A program made the position numbers and the translations under genes. The notes under the pieces are model-generated. The model was not told the origin of the DNA. It was given only the letters and a program-made list of their open reading frames with translations, and ran no database searches. Below, piece by piece: positions 43,795 to 51,813 of a stretch of 64,000 bases of DNA (the stretch's first letter is position 1; every line of letters begins with the position of its first letter). Origin of the DNA: Telmatospirillum siberiense (lineage in GTDB: Bacteria > Pseudomonadota > Alphaproteobacteria > Rhodospirillales > Magnetospirillaceae). The stretch is from positions 1 to 64,000 of the forward strand of contig NZ_PIUM01000038.1 of assembly GCF_002845745.1 (NCBI RefSeq). The letters run 5' to 3'.

Positions 43795-44616
43795 CTACCC
43801 GTTCGAACCGGTGATCAACCAATTGCGGGGCACCCCCGGGACATTCCGAGGCAACACCGGATAGGACCAGCGCCCCTCACCGGCTCCCGGTTCTCCCGGC
43901 TGGCTGAGATCCGTCAGCGTCCAGCCTGCGCTCTGCAAAAATGCCGGTGGATCGTCGGAACCGAACAGCCAGGGCGTTCCGTCATTCCTCAAGGAATTCA
44001 GAAAAGACTGCGTGATCGGATGCCGAAGAAGGGTGGCGCTCGTCATGTCGGTGATCAGACGGCTTCCTGGAGAAGATGCCCGCGCCAGCGTCGACAACAG
44101 GCCATGCGCTTGCACCTCGGTCAGGAAAAAAAGCAACCCCTCGGCGACCCACAGCGTCTTTTCGTCGGACCGGTAGCCGCTGGCCTCCAGCGCAGGCAAC
44201 CAATCGCCGGCGAGATCAACCCCGACTTCGACCGTCCTGACCCTTCGCGGCACCGACAGCTTTTCCAGCCGGCTGCTTTTCACGTCGAACAGGGAAGCGT
44301 GGTCGACCTCATACAAGACAGCATCATCCGGCCATGGCAGACGATAGGCCCGACTGTCCATGCCACTGGCAACCAGCACGATCTGCCTGATACCGGTTTT
44401 TTCCAGAAACCGTTCGATCGCGTCATCGACGTATTTGGTACGGATGGCGACATATTCGGCGACACCGCTGCCCTTGTATTTCTCAAGCAGCTCGAACCCT
44501 TTCGGCTCGGCGAGATATCTGGCGAAATCGTCCCTGAAGAGGGCCGCCTCGCCTCGCTCCGATTCGACGGCGCGGGCGGCGGCTGTCCATTGGGCGGTGT
44601 AGGATACGGTTTCCAT
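43795..44616 (-). CDS. SAM-dependent methyltransferase of the LCMT/PPM-like family
   Basis: A 273-aa class I methyltransferase. IRQIVLVASGMDSRAYRLPW is the SAM loop typical of the leucine carboxyl methyltransferase-like family (the G.DSRA pattern), VLYEVDHASLFDVKSSRLEK the acidic motif, and WVAEGLLFFLTE the conserved core. Members methylate carboxyl or hydroxyl oxygens in small-molecule pathways. Start METVSYT was chosen because family similarity begins there. Confidence 0.85.
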   Translation of the reverse strand: METVSYTAQWTAAARAVESERGEAALFRDDFARYLAEPKGFELLEKYKGSGVAEYVAIRTKYVDDAIERFLEKTGIRQIVLVASGMDSRAYRLPWPDDAVLYEVDHASLFDVKSSRLEKLSVPRRVRTVEVGVDLAGDWLPALEASGYRSDEKTLWVAEGLLFFLTEVQAHGLLSTLARASSPGSRLITDMTSATLLRHPITQSFLNSLRNDGTPWLFGSDDPPAFLQSAGWTLTDLSQPGEPGAGEGRWSYPVLPRNVPGVPRNWLITGSNG

Positions 44617-44650
44617 GACGCGTCCTCGTTCATGAAGTTTGGTGTTGACG

Positions 44651-44890
44651 TCAGAAATAAGCCTGGCTGATGGCATTCAGCGTCCGCAGATTATCGAGTT
44701 CGATATTCTCGGGATCGACCTCCTTGCCGCTCGCCTCGCCGATCACATGGATGAACTCGACGAACGACAGCGAATCGACCAGACGCGCCTCGATTAAATC
44801 GAGCTCGCCGGGAAGCTCGTTTTGTGCCGGATGTTTGGCGAGGATCCACGCCCTCACCACCTCTATTCTCGCATTCTTCAATGTGCTCAT
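44651..44890 (-). CDS. Acyl carrier protein, first copy in the cluster
   Basis: A 79-aa free carrier protein. LDLIEARLVDSLSFVEFIHV gives the phosphopantetheine Ser40 in the VDSLSF form, followed by IGEASGKEVDPENIELDNLR. It lies between the phosphopantetheinyl transferase gene and the methyltransferase gene and is probably the partner of the stand-alone adenylation enzyme. Confidence 0.88.
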   Translation of the reverse strand: MSTLKNARIEVVRAWILAKHPAQNELPGELDLIEARLVDSLSFVEFIHVIGEASGKEVDPENIELDNLRTLNAISQAYF

Positions 44891-44919
44891 GAGAACCTCG
44901 ACGGTATCGATGGGAATGC

Positions 44920-45306
44920 CTATTGGTCGACCAGGCTGACGGCGACGGCGATTGCATAATCGCCGTCGTGAGACAGACTGACCGCAATATCGCTCGTCAG
45001 ATTGGCGCCTTTGGCCAAAGCCGCCGCGCGACCACTCAGTTGGACCGCGGGAACGCCCCCCTCGGTCGAAGAGACATGGATGTCACTCCATGGAAGAACG
45101 CCGTCACGGCAATGAAATAGCTTGAAAACCGCTTCCTTGATCGCCAGTCGCCCAGCAATGGAGAATTCGTCCAATCCGCCGGCACGTCGGCATTCGGAAA
45201 CCTCTTTCTCGGTCAACATCGCGTAAAGCGCAGAGATCGCGCTTCCATTGATCATCCGTTTCACGCGGTCGATTGGAACCAGATCAACGCCTATTCGTCC
45301 ATTCAT
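44920..45306 (-). CDS. Holo-[acyl-carrier-protein] synthase type phosphopantetheinyl transferase
   Basis: A 128-aa AcpS-type enzyme that attaches the phosphopantetheine arm to carrier proteins. IGVDLVPIDRVKRMI carries the metal-binding Asp and GRLAIKEAVFKLF the Glu/Lys motif. It is 29 nt upstream of a carrier protein gene, so it most likely serves the two carriers of this cluster rather than fatty acid synthesis. Start at MNGRIGV; nine codons of additional open frame precede it. Confidence 0.88.
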   Translation of the reverse strand: MNGRIGVDLVPIDRVKRMINGSAISALYAMLTEKEVSECRRAGGLDEFSIAGRLAIKEAVFKLFHCRDGVLPWSDIHVSSTEGGVPAVQLSGRAAALAKGANLTSDIAVSLSHDGDYAIAVAVSLVDQ

Positions 45307-45365
45307 GCGACGGTCCTCACATGGCATTGTCAAAACGAAGCCAATTCAGAAATCCGGACGTTATC

Positions 45366-45400
45366 CCAAGTCTCGGTGAGGCATCCTCATCGAGACTTGG
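45366..45400. repeat. Hairpin repeat, copy 1
   Basis: CCAAGTCTCGGTGAG (45366-45380), loop GCATC, CTCATCGAGACTTGG (45386-45400): a 15-bp stem with one G-U pair. It lies between the adenylation and phosphopantetheinyl transferase genes, just after the adenylation gene's stop, and may reduce read-through. Same family as 49109 and 55197. Confidence 0.8.
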
Positions 45401-45402
45401 TA

Positions 45403-47022
45403 TTAGGCGTGTCTCTCGGCATGAGCAGCAACGGACGACAGTCTGAGCAAGGCGCCGAGATCGACTTTGCCATTTTGGTTCACGGGAAACGCCGAGGTTA
45501 TCCAGACAATTTCGTCAGGCACCATATAATGCGGAAGAATTTCCCGGAGCTGACGCTTCAGATCGTCCTCATTTCCCGGCGCCCCAGAGATAAAGGCGAC
45601 AAGAGTTGCCGGAATTCCGCCAATATTTTCGTTTATGGAACGGACACTTCTGACAACGACGTGAAACGCTCCGGTAATTTTGTAGATGGCGGTTTCTATT
45701 TCCTCAAGCTCAACCCGAAAACCATTTATTTTTATTTGATGATCGACACGACCGATATATTGCAAGATACCGTCATCGTCCTCCCTCACGAGATCTCCGG
45801 TGCGGTAATAGAGCATCAACTCGCCATTCTCATGTGCCCACAGGACATGCGCCGCTTTCGTTTTTTCCGGTTCGTTCAGATAGCCCGCGAATTTTTGTTT
45901 TCCTGAAACGCACAATTCGCCCTCCTGTCCTTTTCCGACAGGATTGCCGCTTTCATCGATCAGCAGATAGCGATGCCCGCGGTGAATCTGCCCAATCGGC
46001 ACGGTGGCCTTCGCCTGTTCGTCGTTCAAAACCACACGGGGCGACACCTCGTAGACGAAACAACTGATCGTCAACTCGGTCGGACCATAGAGATTTTCCA
46101 CCACCGAATTCGGAGCGGCTTCGGCCCAGGCCAAAGCCGCGTCCCAACTCAAAGCCTCGCCGCAAAACAGGCTGAAGCGCAGATTGGGAAACTTGCCTTT
46201 TCCCAAAAGGCCGTTGTGCCGCAGGATTGTTATCACCGACGGCACCGAAAACCAGACCGTGACCTTGTGCTTCGTCAGATAACGATGCGGCGAGGCGATA
46301 TCGATGAAACTCGGCACGCAAAAATGGGCTCCGTGCCGCCAAGGTACGAACAAGTCGAAGACCGAAAGGTCGAACGTCAATTCGAAGTTGTGCGTAAAGA
46401 CGTCCGCATCGGAAAACGTATAGCGTTCGGCAACGACGTCGATGTAATGGAGAACATTGGCATGGGAAATAGGTACGCCCTTGGGCCTGCCGGTGCTTCC
46501 CGAAGTGAAAAGGACATAAGCCGGGATATCAGCCAGTTTTCTGTTGAGAAACGTGCTGATATCCGGTTCAGCGCCGACATCGTCACCCTTCAAATCGGTA
46601 GCGGGATGTCTCGCGACCGGCAGGGGGATCACGGTCTTGTCGGTTTTCGACAGAATGGCGGCAACGCCTTCGAATTGCGACGGCTCGTAAATGATCGCCT
46701 CAACGCCCGCGGCACTCAGGATCGCGGCATTGCGCTCGGCCGGATATACCTTGCTGACGGGCACATAGGTGTTACCCGAATACAGGATCGCCAGGATGCC
46801 GATATAGCATCCGAAACTTTTGTCGGCAAAAACGGCGACGCGAACGCCGGAGCCGACGGACCGGTTGATGACCCCCGCGAGTAAAGCCGCGCGTCGTTCC
46901 AACGCCGCATAGGAAATTGTATCGTCGCCGCGTGCGATCGCGACCTTCTCGGGATATTGGGACGCCGTTTGATGAAACAGCGTAACCAGGTTACGTTCCG
47001 TTTTTGTCATGTGCGTGCCCAT
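45403..47022 (-). CDS. Stand-alone amino acid adenylation enzyme
   Basis: A 539-aa ANL-superfamily enzyme that activates a carboxylic acid as acyl-AMP and loads it on a carrier. AYVLFTSGSTGRPKGVPISH is core A3, THNFELTFDLSVFDLFVPW A4, VVENLYGPTELTISCF A5, LMLYYRTGDLVREDDDG A7, GRVDHQIKINGFRVELEEIE A8 and PVNQNGKVD A10. The A4 region reads F-D-L-S as in amino acid domains (acidic Asp after E/F), so an amino acid substrate is likely, though I do not predict which. No attached carrier or condensation domain. Confidence 0.92.
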   Translation of the reverse strand: MGTHMTKTERNLVTLFHQTASQYPEKVAIARGDDTISYAALERRAALLAGVINRSVGSGVRVAVFADKSFGCYIGILAILYSGNTYVPVSKVYPAERNAAILSAAGVEAIIYEPSQFEGVAAILSKTDKTVIPLPVARHPATDLKGDDVGAEPDISTFLNRKLADIPAYVLFTSGSTGRPKGVPISHANVLHYIDVVAERYTFSDADVFTHNFELTFDLSVFDLFVPWRHGAHFCVPSFIDIASPHRYLTKHKVTVWFSVPSVITILRHNGLLGKGKFPNLRFSLFCGEALSWDAALAWAEAAPNSVVENLYGPTELTISCFVYEVSPRVVLNDEQAKATVPIGQIHRGHRYLLIDESGNPVGKGQEGELCVSGKQKFAGYLNEPEKTKAAHVLWAHENGELMLYYRTGDLVREDDDGILQYIGRVDHQIKINGFRVELEEIETAIYKITGAFHVVVRSVRSINENIGGIPATLVAFISGAPGNEDDLKRQLREILPHYMVPDEIVWITSAFPVNQNGKVDLGALLRLSSVAAHAERHA

Positions 47023-47096
47023 CCGTTAAAATTGACGGCAGAAACCGGGTGTCGTCCGAAAATCCATCGGAGACATCGTCCTCCGCGAAACAGGTT

Positions 47097-47969
47097 TCAC
47101 AGAAAATCGGAACTCGAAACTGCCCCAAGATTTTCGAAATATTTGGCGGTCTTCTTGAACCATAGGGCATGGTAGGCGGAGCGTTCCGGCGCGTTTCTCA
47201 GGACATTTCTCAATTCCGGCGCCGAAGAGAAGCCAAGAGACTTATGGGTCTCAGCATCAGCATAGGCTGACGGGCTATACATCAATCCGATGAAATGAAG
47301 AAATATTCGCTTTATTGTTTTCTCTATTTCGGCATGGCGTCCCTCCCAATTCGGATCGGTTCGCCTTATTTCTTCATAAATATCTTTTATGACTTCACGG
47401 CCAAATTGAACATGCCGAGATTCATCAATATAATGCTGCCTATTTATTTCTCGAATAATTTCTGGAACGCTATCATTATTACCGACCTTTTGGTTATAGA
47501 ACCCCACGAATTCCTCGAAGATCAAAGTCGAGGAAAACATGTAGAGGTCGCTGACAAGAGCAGAGCTGGCATCATCCGTCTTGACGGATAGCGTCCGATA
47601 AATCTTTCCACCATAGTCGAGGCAAAACTTGGCGAAGAACCACATATGCGCATTTTCTTCGGAAAGAAAAAAATGCAGATATTCTGAATATTTCTCATAC
47701 CGCCGATCGTAAAACCGGTTGCAGACGAAGGCGATCGCGTCCTTGATGCCGTGAACGTTGAGGCTGAAAAAATTGATCGCCTCCCATTTGCTCAAAGCGA
47801 TGCGCTGTCGCTCGTCAAGCCGGTCATGCAACGGGGTGCCATATGTCGTGAGAAGATTCTCATCGCACCACAAGGCGTCTTCCGAGACCCGTTCCGGCCA
47901 AAGGAACCTTTCATAGACGTCATAGGAGCGGTCCTTCGAGATCTTTATCAGTTTTTCCAACGCGGGCAT
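47097..47969 (-). CDS. AurF-like diiron N-oxygenase
   Basis: A 290-aa non-heme diiron protein. Metal ligands can be placed as Glu63, Glu105 and His108 (SEENAHMWFF), Glu152 (LIFEEFVGFYN), His179, Glu183 and His186 (HYIDESRHVQFG). Spacing of the last four (27, 4 and 3 residues) equals that of AurF E196-H223-E227-H230, including the extra His that marks the AurF/CmlI arylamine N-oxygenases. Such enzymes turn amines to hydroxylamines, nitroso or nitro groups. First gene of the operon; the start at 47969 follows GGGAGG. Confidence 0.85.
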   Translation of the reverse strand: MPALEKLIKISKDRSYDVYERFLWPERVSEDALWCDENLLTTYGTPLHDRLDERQRIALSKWEAINFFSLNVHGIKDAIAFVCNRFYDRRYEKYSEYLHFFLSEENAHMWFFAKFCLDYGGKIYRTLSVKTDDASSALVSDLYMFSSTLIFEEFVGFYNQKVGNNDSVPEIIREINRQHYIDESRHVQFGREVIKDIYEEIRRTDPNWEGRHAEIEKTIKRIFLHFIGLMYSPSAYADAETHKSLGFSSAPELRNVLRNAPERSAYHALWFKKTAKYFENLGAVSSSDFL

Positions 47970-48391
47970 GGTGGTCCCTCCCGATGACGGAGCCATTGTC
48001 TGCCGGATTGGACGGGCAGACAGAACGAACATCGGACGCCTCTCCCGCTTCGGACGAGAACCACACCGGAATTGCGCAAAATCGCATTATCCACAGAACC
48101 CATCCCCTTCACTCCCATCCCGAATAGCACACAACCGCCATGTAACTTCTAAAGAATATACACGATCGTACGTTTATACAACTACAATTATCTACTATTT
48201 TGGTATATTTCTTTCGCTGCATGCCACACTGCCAATTTCTATAGAAAAGCCTGTTTTTTCACTCTTTTCCGACTCCCATATGGCATAGGGATTGAGAGAC
48301 CGGTCAAAATCGTCTATAACTTAGTCATGTATACGTATGTATTTATTTCTGAAGCCATCAAAAGCCTGGAATTGAATGGAAGGGCGAGAGC
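47970..48391. other. Divergent promoter region between the biosynthetic operon and the tetR gene
   Basis: No gene seen; 422 nt. The part from 48140 to 48360 is AT-rich and holds the operator copy at 48160-48175. A second, weaker palindrome, ATACGTAT (about 48327-48334), lies nearer the tetR start and could be its autoregulatory site. Confidence 0.5.
48162..48173. promoter_or_regulatory. Operator copy ACGATCGTACGT upstream of the biosynthetic operon
   Basis: Exact reverse complement of ACGTACGATCGT at 34739-34750 in front of the DHA2 exporter. Both copies are in AT-rich DNA in front of minus-strand genes. This one is about 190 nt before the AurF-like start. Confidence 0.6.
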
Positions 48392-49084
48392 ATGAGCATC
48401 GCCGAAAATGACGGCCGGCGTCTTCGCGGACTCCGGTCTCGCTCGAAAATTCTTGAGCACGCCATTCTGATCGCGTCCGCCGAAGGTCTCGATGGTTTGA
48501 CCATCGGGCGCGTCGCCACCGAAGCCGGGGTCGGCAAGGGGAATATTACCGTTCTTTTCGGTGACCGGGAAAAGTTGCAACTGGCGATTCTCGATCATGC
48601 GATGGAACTGTTCCGACAGATGGTGATCGAACCGGCGGAGCAACAGCGAGACCCTCTGGCCCGCATCCGATCATGGATCGAGTCATGGTTCAGTTTTGTC
48701 GAGAGGCGAGTCCTGCCCGGCGGCTGTTTTCTGAACGCGGTCAGCAGCGAATATCGGACGCGCGATGGCGTTATTCGCGACAAGATCACGGAATACCGCA
48801 CGCTTGGCCGTCAGCGCCTGCGAAATTGGATCGAAGAAGCCAAACTGGCGCGGAAAATAGCCGATGACGTCGACGTGGAAGCATTGGTTTTCGAATTGAT
48901 GTCCTATCAGGCGATCGCCAATGTCGCGGCCCTGATGGGAGAACAGGAATTGTTCGAACGCGCCCGCAAAGCGTCACAAAGCATTGTCGCAGATGCCGCC
49001 GCCGTTGCCGTGAAACCGATCAGGCGCCCCCCGCTTCGCATCCGCAAACAACCACGAAGACTCCACCGTCCCCCCTCTCGCTAA
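48392..49084 (+). CDS. TetR family transcriptional regulator
   Basis: A 230-aa regulator. The DNA-binding part reads AEGLDGLTIGRVATEAGVGK followed by GNITVLFGDREKLQLAILDH, a typical TetR helix-turn-helix except that the usual YxxF is VLFG. The rest is the ligand-binding dimer domain, with a basic Arg/Pro-rich tail of about 25 residues (PIRRPPLRIRKQPRRLHRPP). Divergent from the biosynthetic operon, it is the obvious candidate regulator of it and of the exporter. Confidence 0.88.
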   Translation: MSIAENDGRRLRGLRSRSKILEHAILIASAEGLDGLTIGRVATEAGVGKGNITVLFGDREKLQLAILDHAMELFRQMVIEPAEQQRDPLARIRSWIESWFSFVERRVLPGGCFLNAVSSEYRTRDGVIRDKITEYRTLGRQRLRNWIEEAKLARKIADDVDVEALVFELMSYQAIANVAALMGEQELFERARKASQSIVADAAAVAVKPIRRPPLRIRKQPRRLHRPPSR

Positions 49085-49108
49085 GCGGTAGAAAAGAGCT
49101 GCCTTATA

Positions 49109-49144
49109 CCAAGTCTCGATGAGGATGACTCATCGAGACTTAGG
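49109..49144. repeat. Hairpin repeat, copy 2
   Basis: AAGTCTCGATGAG (49111-49123), loop GATGA, CTCATCGAGACTT (49129-49141): perfect 13-bp stem, outer bases CC/AGG imperfect. It lies between the convergent tetR and FMN-protein genes. Just after it, GCGCGATTAGCGCGAAGCC resembles a stretch at 55264-55274. Confidence 0.85.
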
Positions 49145-49204
49145 CTGGCGCGATTAGCGCGAAGCCTTCGCAGCCCGAAGGGCAAACGACGCCGCAGGCG
49201 GGCC

Positions 49205-50194
49205 CTAAAGCTGCCCGGCCTTGAATTGCGCCCTGCCTAAAAGCCGCCATGCTCCCGCCAAGGCATTGGTGCGGAGAAAAATTTCCGAAGGCCGGAAGCG
49301 AACCCGGCAATTGATCTGCGGCCCGTCCTCTCGAGGCTCGCTCCCCAATGGCGACGGCCAGAGGATTTCGGCCCTGCCCGACAACTGCAGCAATCGGCCG
49401 TTTTCGAAATCCGGCACGAGAAGGCCACAGGAAGCGTCAAAAAGGAGATTTCCAAGGGTGTTGAAATAGGAATTTCCCGTGTATTCAGGCCAAACAATGG
49501 TGTTGTCGCAAATCTCCAGGAACCCCGGCCGGCCCCCGCGGTGGGAAATGTCAACGCCGTTGAAGCGAGGCTCCGCATCACCGGAGTGACGACTGGCGAT
49601 GAAAAAGGTGTCGGCGCCGCGGATGATCCGGCCGATCTCGGCATCTACGAATTCCAGCGACTTCGGCTTTGACGGCAAGGAAATGGGTGCCGACTGTTGG
49701 AGATGAGGAAGGCACCGCGGCCAAATATATTGCGGACAATTGTTGAACGCCTGATCCACCTCGACGCGAATCACGTCGTCCCCGCCTTCCACCAAACGTC
49801 CGTTCATGCGAACACGGCGCCTTTCCGCCAGATCGATCCCCAGAACGCCGAGGAACCGTCCGGGCACCAATTCCGCAACCGCCGGATCGCCCCTATCCAG
49901 GCCGGTCCGAATTTCCAGCGAGGCAGGACCGATCGGCACGATGAAGCCGGGAGCCCCGAACAGTACCGTCGGCCAGAGGGAACCGGCCAGGTCATGCGTC
50001 CCGATCAGGACATAGCGCAGCCCCCCCAAAAAAGCCCCTTGCTGTTCCGTTATGAAAGGCCGGATCGCCCTCGCGCCATTTTCCGCCACCCGCGACCTTA
50101 CACCGAACAGCGTCTGAACGGCCCGCTCTCCGGCATGGAACACCTCGCCTTCGATATGGCTTCGATTGTCCTCAGGATCAGGATTTCCACTCAT
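49205..50194 (-). CDS. Pyridoxamine 5'-phosphate oxidase-like FMN-binding protein
   Basis: A 329-aa PNPOx-like split-barrel protein. ADTFFIASRHSGDAEPRFNG and the following VDISHRGGRPGFLEI form the cofactor-binding strand pair; YTGNSYFNTLGNLLFDASCG completes the barrel with a GN..NTLGNL motif typical of this group. Members are flavin-dependent oxidoreductases of unknown substrate. It is the last gene of the third sulfonate-type ABC operon, 3 nt after the permease gene, so it may act on the imported compound. Confidence 0.75.
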   Translation of the reverse strand: MSGNPDPEDNRSHIEGEVFHAGERAVQTLFGVRSRVAENGARAIRPFITEQQGAFLGGLRYVLIGTHDLAGSLWPTVLFGAPGFIVPIGPASLEIRTGLDRGDPAVAELVPGRFLGVLGIDLAERRRVRMNGRLVEGGDDVIRVEVDQAFNNCPQYIWPRCLPHLQQSAPISLPSKPKSLEFVDAEIGRIIRGADTFFIASRHSGDAEPRFNGVDISHRGGRPGFLEICDNTIVWPEYTGNSYFNTLGNLLFDASCGLLVPDFENGRLLQLSGRAEILWPSPLGSEPREDGPQINCRVRFRPSEIFLRTNALAGAWRLLGRAQFKAGQL

Positions 50195-50197
50195 GGC

Positions 50198-51016
50198 CTA
50201 CCCCTCCCACACCATCATTTTCCCCCTTCGCCGCCGGCTCTCGGTTCGGGTTTCCCGACTTTCCCAAAAAACGACATGCCGATGCAGGGTTCGAACCATC
50301 TGGGCACCGCACATGCCGATGACGGCAAGCAGCAGCACACCTTCGACCATCGTCGCGCCACTCATATTGACCGAGGCCGAACTGACGAGATATCCGAGCC
50401 CACGCTGCGAGGACAGGAACTCCCCCACCACGGCACCGATCAGTGCCAGTGAAATCCCGATCTGCAAACCGCCGAATATTTCCGATGCCGCCGATGGCAG
50501 TTTCACATGCAGGAACAGAAAAGCGCGAGATGCGGAAAACGCCCGACAGGCGTCGAGAAGGTCCTCGTCGGCACGCCGCAGTCCATTGATGGTATTGATG
50601 AAGAGCGGAAAAAAGCAGACCAGGACCACCAGAACGATTTTCGAGGCGACGCCATAGCCGCACCACACCAGGATAATCGGCCCGAGCGCCACCTTGGGCA
50701 CCGCCTGCAGGCCTGTTAACAGGGGAAGCAGGAAGCGCTCGAACATCTTCGATTCGGCAAGCAGAACGCCGAGACCGATCCCGAGCGCCGATCCGACCAC
50801 ATAGCCGCCCAAGGTTTCGACGAGCGTGGCGCCGATATGCGGCCAGAGGGCACCGTCGACAAACCCATTTACCAATAAGTCGAAAACCTGCCACGGCGGC
50901 GGCAGGAGATAGTCCGGTATCACAAAAAGACGCACGGCGGCGAACCAGATACCGACTATTGCCGACAGGCTCACCAGCGGATAGATGAATGCCGGAAGCG
51001 CCGCCAAATATTTCAT
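50198..51016 (-). CDS. ABC transporter permease (SsuC-like), third system
   Basis: Permease (272 aa) with the docking loop GLRRADEDLLDACRAFSASR followed by VKLPSAASEIFGGLQIGISL. Start at MKYLAALPAF, which overlaps the ATPase gene by four bases; an ATG nine codons upstream is open. The C-terminal tail is strongly basic (ESRRRRGK). Confidence 0.88.
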   Translation of the reverse strand: MKYLAALPAFIYPLVSLSAIVGIWFAAVRLFVIPDYLLPPPWQVFDLLVNGFVDGALWPHIGATLVETLGGYVVGSALGIGLGVLLAESKMFERFLLPLLTGLQAVPKVALGPIILVWCGYGVASKIVLVVLVCFFPLFINTINGLRRADEDLLDACRAFSASRAFLFLHVKLPSAASEIFGGLQIGISLALIGAVVGEFLSSQRGLGYLVSSASVNMSGATMVEGVLLLAVIGMCGAQMVRTLHRHVVFWESRETRTESRRRRGKMMVWEG

Positions 51017-51813
51017 TGGAAATGACCCCTGAGATAGCGGCAAGCATCGCCGAAGGGTGCGCTGCTCAAAGTGTCCGTGTTCCGGGGACGCGCGAGAGTA
51101 ATGGGGACGTCGTCGATAACGCGGCCCGGTCGCGACGACATGACAATCACTCGGTCGGCCAGAAAAACCGCCTCCTGGATACTGTGCGTAATGAACAGCA
51201 CGGACTTGCGTTGCCCGAGCCAGATCCGCTGCAATTCCAAGGCCAGTGTTTCACGGGTCATGGCGTCCAAGGCGGCGAAAGGTTCGTCCATCAGCAGCAG
51301 TTGCGGATCATGCAGCAACATTCTGGCGATTCCGACCCGTTGCTGCATACCCCCCGACAATTCGGCCGGATAATTCGCAGAAAAAGCCGACAGTCCGACC
51401 AATGCCAACAACTCCATGGCCCGCCTCTCCGCCGGCGCACGCGGCAGGCCGAGTGTCAGGGCCGGCAACATCACATTGTCGAACACGCTCTTCCAAGGGA
51501 GCAGATTGGGCTTTTGAAAAGCGACTCCGACGTCGCGCCCTGGCCGATCGAGCGGCTTCCCGGCAAGCGTCGCCCGTCCGGACGTCGGTATGATCAGCCC
51601 GGCCGCGATCTTCATGAGCGTGGACTTACCGCAACCAGATGGCCCGAGGACGGCGACGAATTCGCCTTGCATGATATCCAGGTTGATGTCGCGCAAGGCC
51701 TCGATGGCACCTTTCCGCGTCTGATAGCACACCGAAACATTTTCGGCCGTGAACGCCACTGGAACCGGTTCCAAAACAGGCCCGCCGACCGCCCGCCCAT
51801 TCGCTGCCGTCAT
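51013..51813 (-). CDS. ABC transporter ATP-binding protein (SsuB-like), third system
   Basis: ATPase (266 aa): Walker A GPSGCGKSTLMKIAAGL, Q-loop AFQKPNLLPWKS, signature LSGGMQQRVGIARML, Walker B LLLMDEPFAALD, switch ITHSIQEA. It overlaps the binding-protein gene (ATGA) and the permease gene. Confidence 0.92.
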   Translation of the reverse strand: MTAANGRAVGGPVLEPVPVAFTAENVSVCYQTRKGAIEALRDINLDIMQGEFVAVLGPSGCGKSTLMKIAAGLIIPTSGRATLAGKPLDRPGRDVGVAFQKPNLLPWKSVFDNVMLPALTLGLPRAPAERRAMELLALVGLSAFSANYPAELSGGMQQRVGIARMLLHDPQLLLMDEPFAALDAMTRETLALELQRIWLGQRKSVLFITHSIQEAVFLADRVIVMSSRPGRVIDDVPITLARPRNTDTLSSAPFGDACRYLRGHFQ

